Assembly: GCF_019279795.1 (NCBI RefSeq)
Contig: NC_056743.1
Span: 626,409,914-626,473,913, forward strand
Source: Protopterus annectens
Lineage: Eukaryota; Chordata; Ceratodontiformes; Protopteridae
Direction: 5' to 3'
DNA: 64,000 nt
Part shown: piece after piece, positions 1 through 8,999 of the stretch
How the letters are laid out: the number at the start of each line of letters is the position of its first letter
How positions within the stretch are numbered: the stretch's first letter is position 1
Made by a program: the position numbers and the translations under genes
Notes under the pieces: model-generated
Databases searched by the model: none
The model's input: the letters and a program-made list of their open reading frames with translations, nothing else
Told to the model about the DNA's origin: nothing

Positions 1-72
1 CCACTTAGCATAGGATTTCCTTGTAATGGGTCTTTCGGGTTCAAGAATGACATCCAGTACCTGCTTGCTTAG
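1..72 (-). pseudogene. DIRS-1 tyrosine recombinase, N-terminal stub
   Basis: Only the first residues of the recombinase lie in the window. The minus strand reads DVILEPERPITRKSYAKW, the counterpart of DVILEARRPSTRKSY in the other copies; this is the start of the core-binding domain. In DIRS elements this enzyme is thought to integrate a circular DNA intermediate without target duplication. Nothing can be said about its catalytic residues here. Confidence 0.7.
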
Positions 73-2030
73 GCTAGTCACTGGGGGAGAATTCAAGGAA
101 TAAGCCAGGCTGCAAGAGTTAGGGTTGGCAGTTGCGGATGCAAGATCTGTCCCCCCTGCTGAGTGAGGAGGGTTGGGATCTGGCATAGGTGCCAGGGTGG
201 CACTGGTGACAGGCTGCGCAGTATTTGGTACCAGTGCTGGTGTGGCCAGTCCGGGGCAATCAGGATTGTCCTTGGTCTGTCCGGTCTTACCTTGAGAAAT
301 ATTCTTGAGAGAAGGGGCAAAAGGGGGAATGCATAGATCGAGAGGTTTTCCCACTAGAAGGATAGGGCATCCACTTTCCAGCCCTGCTGTGGTGTCCTGG
401 GTGCAGAATTTGCTGAGCTGTTGATTGCAGGTGGAGGCAAAGCGGTACACCTCTGGGGTCCCCCATTTCTGGATTAGGCGGCTGAAGGTGCTGGGTTCTA
501 ATAGCCACTCATATGGGTCTAGGAAATTTTTGCTCAAGTAGTCTGCCAGTGAATTTTGCTTGCCTGGCAGGAATGAGCTTGCAGATGAACATGCATGTCC
601 AAGGCAGTGTTCCACAGGGTCATGGCTAGCCTGCAGAGTGGGTAAGAGTGGGTTCCCCCTGCTTGTTGATGTACCACATAACTGTGGTGTTGTCTGTTTT
701 TATTAGCAGGGGTCCTGGTGAGAGTAGGTATCTGAAAGCTGTTAGAGCGTGTTGAACAGCTAGTATCTCTTTTTGGTTGATGTGCAAATGAATTTGACTT
801 TGGCACCAGTGGGCCTGAATGCACTTGTCATCCAGGTGTGCCCCTAGGCATAGTTTGATGAGTCTGTGGTTAGGATCTGGGTGGCGTGGGGTTGAGTAAA
901 GGGAAGTCCCTTGTTGTGGCTGCATGCTGCTGCCCACCAAAACTCTGTCCTTAGACAAGGTATGATAGGTATGACAGTTTCCAGGTCCTGAGAATGTTGG
1001 CACCAAAGACTTTTTAAGTACCAATGAAGTTTCCTCATATGCAGTCTGGCATATGGAATTAGTAGGATGCAAGAGGCCATGAACACTAGGGCCTGTAGGA
1101 TTTTCCTTGGGGATATCTGGGTTCTGGTGGTCATCTGAGTGAAGTAGCCTGTCAGATAGGCTTGTTTTTCTGGAGTAAGGAATGCCATCTGGGATGCTGT
1201 GTCCAAGCTTGCTCCCAGGAATACAATCTTGGACTAGTTTTGATTTCTTTTCGTTGATCATGTATCCCAGGCAGGTTAAAAGGTTCTTTACAAATGTCAG
1301 GTGCTGCAACAGCTTTTCCTGACTGCAGTTTGTACTTTGTGACTTTTTTGAGCTTTTCCTGACTGTCTGAATCAGACAGTCATCCAAGTACAGGTAAATC
1401 TGAATTTTTCTCTGCTGCAATAGGCAATGGCTGGAGCCAGACATTTTGTGAATACTCTGGGAGCAGTGGATAAGCCAAAGAGAAGTGCAGTGAAGTGATA
1501 ATGCATAGATCCTGCCCTGAAACGTAGGTACTTCCTGCATGAGTCCCCGATAGGGATGTGCAGATAGGCTTCTTTTAGGTCTAGGGTGGCTAACCAATCA
1601 TCTTTGGACAGCACAGGAAGAAGCTGCTGAAGGGTGAGCATTTAGAATTTTGGCACCACCAGGAAGGTGTTTAGAATGGAAAGATCTAGGATTGGGCACC
1701 AAGTGCCCTGTTTTCTGGGTACCAGGAAAAGTCTGGAATAGAACCCTTGATCTATCTGTTCTGCAGGAACAGGCTGAATTGCCCTTATGGAGAGCAGGAA
1801 TTCAACTTGGATTTGTGCCTCCGTCCACTGGTTTGGAGGAAAGTCTGGGAACCCTTTTGGGGTTGGCAGTGAGTGGAAATAAAATTTGTACCCCTGGGAT
1901 ACAATGTTAAGGACCCATCGGTCTTTGGTGATGGAGGTCCAGTCATGAGCAGTTGGGCAGAGGTGAGGAGTGGAGTTCAGAAGTCATTGTGAATTCTTTC
2001 CTTAAGGGCGGTGGCTTAGCACTCGCTGTT
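73..2030 (-). pseudogene. DIRS-1 pol: reverse transcriptase, RNase H and methyltransferase-like region
   Basis: Pol is broken by several frameshifts. Reverse transcriptase motif A (DLKEAYLHIP) and motif B (LSTAPRVFTKC) are in the frame that starts at 1641. Motif C (YLYLDDCLIQ) lies in another frame near 1370-1400, so a shift separates B from C. RNase H motifs follow: HINQKEILAV near 770-800 and KTDNTTVMWYINKQG near 650-700. The region from about 540 down to 200 matches the conserved block after RNase H in DIRS elements, with DIDLFAS-like and FPPLPLL-like motifs; this is described in the family as a Dam-like N6-adenine methyltransferase domain. Its activity is only inferred. The copy is not translatable as one protein. 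Confidence 0.8.
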
Positions 2031-2039
2031 TTTGAAGTG

Positions 2040-2406
2040 GAGGCACTCCATTGCTTAGATCTCTGAATACCCTGAGACTGTAGTCTGGGGGGTTTGTTTC
2101 CCCTGGGTCTAGTTTAAGATGGCCTTGAGGGGGCTGGAAAGGACCAATGCTTCGAGGGGCAATGCCTACTGAATTTAGGAGGCTGCACTTGCAAGAAATC
2201 TATGACTGTCTGCATAAACAGATTGTCCTTGTTCAAAGGAGAGCCTAGTAATTTTGATTTGACATGGTCTGGCAAGGTCTGCTCCTTAAGCCAAGCATGC
2301 TTTCTCAGTAAATGACCTGTGACTACTGCCCTGCAAGATGCTTCTAGGGCATCAAAGCCACATTGCAAAGTATGCTTGCTGACTTGGCTTGCAGAATGCA
2401 TAAGCA
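2040..2406 (-). pseudogene. DIRS-1 gag, C-terminal part (split by PLE-1)
   Basis: The minus strand encodes the conserved DIRS gag segment HTLQCGFDALEASCRAVVTG, then LPDHVKSKLLGSPL and the tail motif LQVQPPKFSRHCPSKHWSF. Equivalent residues occur in every other gag in the window. The gene is cut at 2406 by PLE-1, and its N-terminal half resumes at 5702. A segment present in other copies (FGVKAEEVLKKM) is missing between the LDAPL-like motif and the tail, so this copy also carries a small internal deletion. Confidence 0.75.
2391..2406. repeat. Target-site duplication, left copy, PLE-1
   Basis: GCAGAATGCATAAGCA occurs here and again at 5702-5717, directly flanking PLE-1. Both copies fit the DIRS gag sequence; the uninterrupted version is seen near 50440-50455. 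This is a 16-bp duplication made by PLE insertion. Confidence 0.85.
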
Positions 2407-3411
2407 GTGAAACAGGAAAAAACAACAACTGCTGAAACTTCAAAGTGAAGAAAAGGTCTCCGAACAGGAATCAATCAGTACTGTAAAATAACGCACTATG
2501 AGGTAGCGTACTGAACAAGGACAACTTTATTTTAACTTAAGTTGAGTTATATAAAACAAAACAACGTTTTCATCCTCCTAAATAGGAAAACTTCTTCAGA
2601 AAAAGTGAGACAAACATTCCACATCATTTTAAAAGTTTCCGCTCAAATGTTCAGATGTTTGAGCCAATCAGTGAGGTAGCTAGTGAATTAGATGTTACAA
2701 TTAAAGAGCTATACACAAAACAAAAACTAAATCAAACCTCACTGGTACACACAAAGTATAAAAAACATAAAATTGTAACCACCTCTCGAACCTTTGAGGG
2801 CAGGAAAATAAGTTTATATAACGTATCACTTAAAATGTATATATACACACTAGCATAAAATAAATTAACTAGTTTTTATTAGTGTTCAACCATACGTTTC
2901 GTATGTAAACACTCAAAAGGTCGATGATAAATACACCATATGCGCCGTATGTAATATATAATGCTAGCACCCATATCTATTAAAAATATTAAAAAATTAT
3001 TAAGTTATTAGTGTGCTGATAAATAACTACTTAAATTGTAATTGTGGGTACTATTTACGAACCAACCTAAAAATAATAATGCATAAATATACATACGCAC
3101 TCATTTCATAAAGTAAACATAGAAGTAATACATAGAAAGCTACTAGTTGTAATATAGCTGAGAAGTAAGGCCTGTTGGGCATAGTGATGTCAGATCAAAA
3201 ATAATTAATCCTCTAAAAAATAAATTTATATATGTATGTGTATGAAAATTGTTATTATATTAAAAAAATCACATCTATATGAGACTTATGAGGTTCATCA
3301 TCTCAAACAACTCCTAAGTATCAAAAGACAAGTAATATTACAATTGTCGTTAAGTCCTGGGCAACTAAAAGCATTTAATAATAATTGCCATTCTAACTCT
3401 CGGCATTCAAG
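2407..3411 (-). repeat. PLE-1 inverted arm (reverse complement of about 4747-5701)
   Basis: This stretch is a near-identical reverse complement of the 3' end of the same element. It covers the last residues of the endonuclease (ECRELEWQLLLNAF on the minus strand), an AT-rich untranslated tail and the hammerhead-like segment. The switch to sense sequence is abrupt near 3412. Short open frames here are non-coding. Confidence 0.85.
2562..2606 (-). ncRNA. Hammerhead-ribozyme-like core in PLE-1 left arm (degenerate)
   Basis: The minus strand reads CTGAAGA (2593-2599), a hairpin of about 7 bp (with wobbles) around a short loop, then GAAA and the palindrome AACGTT. These are the conserved boxes and minimal stem III of type I hammerheads known from PLE terminal repeats. 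The base after the palindrome is G, which does not fit the NUH cleavage rule, and stem I is not convincing. It is probably an inactive relic. Confidence 0.5.
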
Positions 3412-4490
3412 ATAACTATGATAACTTATGATATAGATGTGGTCTCTGAATTGATTGACATCATTCTGACTAATAATTTTTTTATATTTAATGGTCAATA
3501 TTTTCTACAACAACATGGGGTAGCTATGGGCTCCCCATGTGGTGCTAGCTTAGCTAACTTGTTTGTCGCCTATTGGGAAAAACAATTTGTGTTCGACAAG
3601 CCAGAAATTTCTAACTTATTATTGTTTTATACCAGATTTCTAGATGATATTTCTATCATCTTTAAAGGCGACAGACTTGCAGCGGACAAGCTTCTGGAGT
3701 ACTTCAATTCTACAACTTTCCTCCAGTTTACTTACAACTTTAACACTACGAGTATAGACTACTTGGACGTTAATCTAACGATCTAAGTAGTTTTAAGTTG
3801 AGTTCTACCATCTATAGGAAACCAACTTATTGTAACTCATTTTTTACACTTCTCTAGCGCTCATCCTTATAAACAGAAACGTTCTGCTGTTAAGGGTCAA
3901 TTAGTTAGAGCAGCTAGGATGTGTTCTACCGAAACAGATTTTGTGACGGAGTGCCAATTATTAGAAAACATGTTTGTAAGTAGAGGATATCCTATCCAAT
4001 TAGTTCATGAACTCATTGTGGAAGTTACAAACAAGCGGAAACTAGGTGTATTTAGACCTATCTTACTTTTAACATCATCCTACAATAAGGACATAACATT
4101 AACAACTGAGAGACAAGATGCCCTTCAGCTTAGTAACACACTGACTAGCTCTGCCTTTTTGGACACAAACGAACTAATAGGCAACTCTGCTCATATAAAC
4201 TGTAAACAGAGGTTGTCTTTCATCACAACTTTTAACAATGACAGCGGCCAAATTAGAGGCGCACTGGTTAAAAATTGGTGTTTATTATATAAAGACAACC
4301 TATTAATGGAGAGAATTGGTCCATTTCCACTTATTGTTTATAGGAGAGGTGCAAACTTGAAAAGTCTTTTAAAGAGTAAAAAACTTAGAATGTATAATAG
4401 AATTTGTGGGTCTTTTACTTGTGTTTTTTGTAGCATGTGTAAACATGTTAAAAACAGTAGTTTTTTTAAGTCGGAAGTAGGAAATTTTAC
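3412..4490 (+). pseudogene. PLE-1 reverse transcriptase, C-terminal half
   Basis: The reading frame opens at 3418 and shows typical PLE reverse transcriptase motifs: GVAMGSPCGASLANLF (around residue 40) and FLDDISIIFKG (around residue 78), where the DD pair is catalytic. The frame stops at 3786. Homologous sequence continues after about 130 bp in the frame 3919-4506, with FVSRGYP and RRGANLKSLL, which corresponds to the thumb and connector. A Cys cluster (CVFCSMC, near 4425-4440) precedes the endonuclease, as in Neptune-type PLEs. The fingers and motif A are absent because of 5' truncation. Confidence 0.82.
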
Positions 4491-4493
4491 ATC

Positions 4494-4859
4494 ATGCATA
4501 GATTAGACTGGAAATCTAAGAGTATTATCTACCTGGCTAAGTGTAAAGCCTGTGATGCCTTTTATGTAGGGAAGACTGATCGTAAATTTCGAGATAGGAT
4601 TTATGAACATATTTATGCAATTTCTAAAAACAAGTGTGACAGTGCTTTAGCCAAACATGTCAACACAAATCCTGATCATTCTTTCCACTTTTTAGCTATA
4701 GACAAATTGTTGTTGGACAATACAGGAGGACCGACCTCAGTTTTACTTGAATGCCGAGAGTTAGAATGGCAATTATTATTAAATGCTTTTAGTTGCCCAG
4801 GACTTAACGACAATTGTAATATTACTTGTCTTTTGAGACTTAGGAGTTGTTTGAGATGA
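4494..4859 (+). pseudogene. PLE-1 GIY-YIG endonuclease domain
   Basis: This is the endonuclease module of PLEs, which nicks target DNA to prime reverse transcription. The motif IIYLAKCKACDAFYVGKT (residues 12-29 of this frame) represents the GIY...YIG pair in its PLE form (YLAKC / FYVGKT), followed by the conserved Arg (RDRIYEH). The tail ECRELEWQLL...PGLNDN is conserved with PLE-2. The domain is uninterrupted but sits in a different frame from the preceding reverse transcriptase segment (3919-4506), so it is part of a dead copy. Confidence 0.82.
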
Positions 4860-5701
4860 TGAACCTCATAAGTCTCATATAGATGTGATTTTTTTATATA
4901 ATAACAATTTTCATACACATATATAAATTTATTTTTTAGAGGATTAATTATTTTTGATCTGACATCACTATGCCCAACAGGCCTTACTTCTCAGCTATAT
5001 TACAACTAGTAGCTTTCTATGCATTACTTCTATGTTTATTTTATGAAATGAGTGCGTATGTATATTTATACATTATTATTTTTAGGTTGGTTCGTAAATA
5101 GTACCCACAATTACAATTTAAATAGTTATTTATTATCAGCACACTAATAACTTAATAATTTTTTAATATTTTTAATAGATATGGGTGCTAGCATTATATA
5201 TTACATACGGCGCATATGGTGTGTTTATCATCGACCTTTTGAGTGTTTACATACGAAACGTATGGTTGAACACTAATAAAAACTAGTTAAAAATTTGTTA
5301 TTTTATGCTAGTGTGTATATATATACATTTTAAGTGATACGTTCTATAAACTTATTTTCCTGCCCTCAAAGGTTCGAGAGGTGGTTACAATTTTATGTTT
5401 TTTATACTTTGTGTGTACCAGTGAGGTTTGATTTAGTTTTTGTTTTGTGTATAGCTCTTTAATTGCAAGACCTAATTCACTAGCTACCTCATTCTGGCTC
5501 AAACATCTGAACATTTGAGCGGAAACTTTTAAAATGATGTGGAATGTTTGTCTCACTTTTTCTGAAGAAGTTTTCCTATTTAGGAGGACGCAAACGTTGT
5601 TTTGTTTTATATAACTCAACTTACGTTAAAATAAACTTGTCCTTGTTCAGTACGCTACCTCACAGTGCATTATTTTACAGTACTGATTGATTCCTGTTTC
5701 A
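4747..5701 (+). repeat. PLE-1 3' arm
   Basis: This is the sense-strand 3' terminus, carrying the endonuclease tail, an AT-rich untranslated region and the hammerhead-like motif near 5555-5601. It pairs with the inverted arm at 2407-3411. No other gene is seen in it. Confidence 0.82.
5555..5601 (+). ncRNA. Hammerhead-ribozyme-like core in PLE-1 right arm (degenerate)
   Basis: CTGAAGA lies at 5562-5568, followed by a hairpin. The second box reads GCAAAC instead of GAAAAC as in the left arm, so a core adenosine is changed. It is homologous to the left-arm motif but probably not active. Confidence 0.45.
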
Positions 5702-5717
5702 GCAGAATGCATAAGCA
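5702..5717. repeat. Target-site duplication, right copy, PLE-1
   Basis: GCAGAATGCATAAGCA matches 2391-2406 exactly. DIRS-1 gag continues from here. Confidence 0.85.
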
Positions 5718-7067
5718 CTTGTAATTCTTTATTTTCTGCACAGTCTGTAAGGGTAGCCAATTTTCCTCAAGTTCCATAGTATATTTCTAGTACTTCAGCA
5801 TGTGAAACTGGCAATTCAATGCCCTAATGGCGAGAGTTGCAGAGTTGTAAACTTTTTTATCCCATCTGTCTAAAGCTCTGGAATCCCTGTTTGAAAGGGT
5901 GGGATTCTAGCTGTAGTTGCTTTTATACCTTTAGGCCCCTGGAAGATGACCTCTGGGTCAGCAGTAGGATTTTTGAAAAGAAATTTGTGAGAGTCAGGAA
6001 CTCTGTAGTACCGGTCTGGTTTCCTAGGATCAGGGGGTAAAGTATCAGGAGCTAAGACTCTATTCCATAAAGACATCATCTGCAACATCCAGAACTGGAG
6101 ATATTGCTAAAGGTCTATATGCTGTGGCAAAATCTAAAAATTCTCCGAGTCTCTTTGGACTGAAGATGGTCTTGGCATTCCCAGTGGAAATGCTATCAAA
6201 GTATGTAGGGCTTCACCAAAAGAAAAATCCTCTGGAGGTGAAGCAGAGGGAATGGATTCCTCTGCATCTGAATCCTCATAAGCAGATAAAGGCATGTCTT
6301 CATATTCAGAAACCTCAGAGTCGTCGGACTCTTGGTCTGTTAAAGCTGCTGGAGACAGGTCTCTTTCTCTTAGCAGGGGAAGGGTGGCTTCCCCTAATCA
6401 GCATAATGAGGTCTTCTGCTATTTTAAGCATTTGATGTTATGGCAAGGAAGCAGATGCTTGAGTATGGGTTGTCGGTTTTTTAGGCATAGCTTGTACTCT
6501 TAGCCTTAGAAACTCGGTAGTTTTAGATAGAACTGAAGACGTGAAAGAAGTCGTCGGTTTGTGTCAAATATCAGTAGTGAGAAGAACTTCCTAGAAAGCC
6601 GGTGCCTGCACTATCCAAGGTAGAGACATCTGCAGGTTACGTAGTCAAAGAAGAGTCTTGTGGCATACCAGACTCCGATCGGGTCTCGGTAGCAGCCTGC
6701 GAATCAATCGAAGCGGGCAGAGGCTGCGAAAGTGCCTCACTGAGTACCGGCAAACTGTTGATTAGCTTAACGGAAGCGTCATCGGAAGTTTTGGACCTGT
6801 GCGGTCTATGCCTTTATCCTTACGTTTTTTCGGAAGATCCACAGTCGGATGGCTTACCAAAGCCATTTCGGAACACAGAGATAGAGAGCAAAAGTATTTA
6901 GCGACAATAAGGGCCCGACAATGAATAGTTTGGGTGTTGAACAAAGCACAAAACTGACAGCAAGGTACGTCGTGGTCTGGGCTTAAATAGGTGACGCAGT
7001 AAAAATGGAAATCTCGGTGTGGTATTTGCTTTCCACAGGTGAGACCATTGTTAACTTTTTATGACAT
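5702..7067 (-). pseudogene. DIRS-1 gag, N-terminal part
   Basis: This is the N-terminal half of the DIRS structural protein. The start ATG lies at 7067, placed by alignment with the MSDKVNNC start of other copies, but the second codon is followed at once by a stop (TAA). The Cys-rich N-terminus is degraded. Downstream in frames are the acidic segment equivalent to DAEESIPSA (near 6250-6290) and the conserved KPDRYYRVPDSHKFLF (near 5990-6020). At least three frame changes are needed to follow it. Confidence 0.72.
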
Positions 7068-7380
7068 CAGTTAGAGCAAGAAAAAAGGATCCCAAACGGG
7101 GTACTTAGCTTTAGAAGAATTCAGGATGATTCAATTCGGAAACGAAAACTCAGGTAGCGGCCGACCGGCACCCGTGTGAACTGCTTTTGCTTCGGGCTCC
7201 TCTGCAAGAAAGACTGATGTAATGGCGTCGGCTGCCTGTTTTTATACCCCTGATGACCTGACGTCAGTCCTGGAGCGACAGCAACCGACGCAGAAATACT
7301 AAGTCTCTGGTATTTGGGCCGACTGAGGGCTACCTACAGGCAGATAACCCAAGTGTGATGAATGCAACAATGAAGAACAT
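7068..7380 (-). promoter_or_regulatory. DIRS-1 right (5') ITR and promoter
   Basis: This is the upstream end of DIRS-1. On the minus strand it contains a TGACGTCA box (near 7259-7266) and a TATA-like ggggtataaaaac (near 7235-7247), then a leader to gag. The terminal tip is the reverse complement of GAAGAACAT at 7372-7380, matching the right tips of the other copies. Its tip is of the ATGCAACAATGAAGAACAT type (subfamily II). Confidence 0.72.
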
Positions 7381-7443
7381 CACCTGAAGTGTGGATGAAT
7401 AGGAATTTCTTAAGCATCTTTTTAATCTAATGTTACAAGGAAA
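7381..7443. other. 63-bp spacer between DIRS-1 and DIRS-2
   Basis: This is unrecognised sequence between the right tip of DIRS-1 and the left tip of DIRS-2. It is presumably part of the older element or host DNA into which both inserted. It ends in GGAAA, immediately before AGTACAG. Confidence 0.5.
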
Positions 7444-7700
7444 AGTACAGTTTTGTACCTACCATAAATCTAGATGTTCGAGTGCTAATACAGTTGCAGT
7501 CATAACAGATGGGTTTTTCTGCCGTCGGGCGGGTCCTCGGTCGGCCGAATTCCAAAGTCTAGGTCCGGAGTCAGATGTCGTCGCTTCTTCCCTGACGTCA
7601 GTGCGACAGGGGTATAAAAGAACCAGCCAACGCCACTTTCTTCAGTTTTTCTTGCCCCAGATGTCAGGTGCCCCCAGAAGGAAGGCAATACATAAATTTA
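7444..7700 (+). promoter_or_regulatory. DIRS-2 left ITR with inward-facing promoter
   Basis: This terminal repeat is the inverted counterpart of the right ITR at about 12790-13006. It carries TGACGTCA (7593-7600) and TATAAAAG (7613-7620) on the plus strand, so any transcription from it would run into the element antisense to YR, pol and gag. A C-rich stretch after CTTGCCCCAGATG marks the inner limit of similarity. A CRE-like plus TATA pair at this spacing recurs in most ITRs of the window. Confidence 0.78.
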
Positions 7701-7837
7701 TGTAATAATGCAATGCAGTATAATCAAAAAACAGTAGTTGCAAGCAAATACACCATAAAAGAATACCCCAATCAGGTTGTATGAGGAAGTGTTAGCCATT
7801 AGGCCTGTCCCAGAGGGGAAGGAGGGAGGGAAACCTG

Positions 7838-7935
7838 GACTGCAGCTGTATTAGCACTCGAACATCTACATTTATGGTAGGTACAAAACTGTACTATGTT
7901 CACCGTGCATACAGCTGCAGTCATAACAGATGGGT
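7838..7935. other. DIRS-2 internal complementary region (ICR)
   Basis: Positions 7838-7895 are the reverse complement of the left tip (7444-7501), and 7896-7935 the reverse complement of the right tip (12967-13006). The junction reads ACTGTACT|ATGTTC. In the accepted DIRS model the ICR templates completion of the ends and circularisation. It therefore defines both element termini to the base and predicts a circle junction GAACAT|AGTACAG. Confidence 0.88.
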
Positions 7936-7968
7936 AGAATACCAAAGCTAAAAAAGGGGTGGTAGGCA

Positions 7969-8979
7969 CTAGGTGGAACTAGGAGGAGCCAGGATGCCCT
8001 GCAAGACTGCAGTGGCAAAGCCTGCTCTAGATTTGGAGTATAATGGTAGGTGATGGTGCTTGGAGAAAGTATGTACAGAACTCCAAGTGGCAGCTTCCAA
8101 AATATCTTTGGTAGGAACCCCCCTGAGGAAAGCTGCAGAGGTAGCTGTGGCCCTTGTGGAGTGAGACCTGATGCCTGCAGGTACAGTTTTACCATGAAAA
8201 GAGTAACAAAAGCGTATGCAGTGGGCTATCCATTTTGAGATTGTCTGTTTGGAAATAGGCTTCCCTTGAGCTCCTGTAGCATAGGACACAAAGAGTTGCT
8301 CTGATTTTCTGAAAGGCTTTGTTCTGTCCAAATAATAACGTAGCTGTCTGTGAACGTCCAAGGAATGTAGTAGTCTCTCCCCTTTGTTTTGAGGATTGGG
8401 GTAAAAGGTAGGCAAGTGGATAGCCTGATTCAAGGCTACCCTGGATACTACCTTTGGCATAAAGGAAGAATTGGTTCGTAAAGAAACTCTGTCCTGATGG
8501 AAAATGATGAAAGGCTGCACAGCCATGAGGGCTTGTAGTTCCGAAACCCTGCGAGCTGAGGTGATAACCAGCAGGAAGGCTGTTTTCCAGGACAAATATT
8601 GCAGTTCTATTGAGGCAGCTGGCTCAAAGGGAGGCAAAGTCAGTTTTTCTAGAATGAAATTGAGGTCCCAAGCAGGTACTGGTTGTTTCCTTGGGGGTTT
8701 TATATTCTTAGCCCCTCTGAGGAACTGTCTTAAGAGGGAGTGAGAGAATAAAGGAGGATCAGTGTTGTATTCTGCAGAAATGGCTGAGGCATGGATTTTG
8801 ATGGAGGAGAATGAAAGTCCACTGCTTAGCATCTCAGCTAAGTACTGTAATATTTGAGGTAAATTCAGTATTCCAGGGTTCTGGCCCTTTTTCTCATTCC
8901 AAGCACAAAACCGTTTCCATTTTGCGGAGTAGGCTTTTCTAGTAGAAGGTCTTCTGGCCTCCAAAATGACATCCTGCAC
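7969..8979 (-). CDS. DIRS-2 tyrosine recombinase (open frame, likely nucleophile Tyr changed to His)
   Basis: This is an open frame of 336 residues from a Met just before DVILEARRPSTRKAY; the true start may lie slightly upstream, overlapping the end of pol as in DIRS-8. The core-binding domain covers roughly residues 1-110 (KWKRFCAWN, SFSSIKIHASAIS). In the catalytic domain I see the first Arg in TSARRVSELQAL (about residue 165) and HSTRATATS (about residue 275), the H-x-x-R box. Other copies then have FTKHYHLPLYSK, whose first Tyr is the probable nucleophile; here it reads FSKHHHLPLYSK, a TAT-to-CAT change at 8053-8055. The enzyme should be inactive for strand transfer despite its intact length. 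Confidence 0.85.
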   Translation of the reverse strand: MQDVILEARRPSTRKAYSAKWKRFCAWNEKKGQNPGILNLPQILQYLAEMLSSGLSFSSIKIHASAISAEYNTDPPLFSHSLLRQFLRGAKNIKPPRKQPVPAWDLNFILEKLTLPPFEPAASIELQYLSWKTAFLLVITSARRVSELQALMAVQPFIIFHQDRVSLRTNSSFMPKVVSRVALNQAIHLPTFYPNPQNKGERLLHSLDVHRQLRYYLDRTKPFRKSEQLFVSYATGAQGKPISKQTISKWIAHCIRFCYSFHGKTVPAGIRSHSTRATATSAAFLRGVPTKDILEAATWSSVHTFSKHHHLPLYSKSRAGFATAVLQGILAPPSST

Positions 8980-8999
8980 CTCTCCTTGGAGAGTAGGGT

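Larger units (their letters stand above)
1..2406 (-). mobile_element. DIRS-1 retrotransposon, 3' portion (continues off the left edge)
   Basis: This is a DIRS-type tyrosine-recombinase retrotransposon on the minus strand, cut by the window start and interrupted at 2407 by PLE-1. Reading from high to low coordinate it holds the gag C-terminal half, pol and the first residues of the recombinase. The sequence resumes at 5702 after a duplicated 16-bp target site and ends at 7380 in the tip GAACAT. The left ITR, the ICR and most of the recombinase lie outside the window. Family assignment rests on pol and recombinase motifs shared with the complete copy at 7444-13006. Confidence 0.88.
2407..5701 (+). 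mobile_element. PLE-1, Penelope-like retroelement with inverted 5' arm
   Basis: This is a 3.3-kb Penelope-like element inserted in DIRS-1 gag and flanked by a 16-bp target duplication. The plus-strand body (3412-4860) codes for the C-terminal half of a PLE reverse transcriptase and a GIY-YIG endonuclease. The element is 5'-truncated: instead of an N-terminus it begins with an inverted copy (2407-3411) of its own 3' end (about 4747-5701), so the two termini are inverted repeats of about 1 kb. PLEs are known for 5' truncation and for inverted or tandem partial copies. The reading frame has stops and shifts, so the copy is dead. Confidence 0.87.

Noticed and set aside
2655-2858. Plus-strand 67-residue frame and its twin at 5344-5619 on the other strand
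   Set aside because: Both lie in the inverted, AT-rich untranslated arms of PLE-1, and the similarity is due to the inverted repeat.
7838-7935. Inverted repeat around 7444-7905 as a separate MITE or small DNA transposon
   Set aside because: The pairing is explained by the left tip and the ICR of DIRS-2; the same spacing recurs at the recombinase end of other copies, and the second ICR half matches the right tip.
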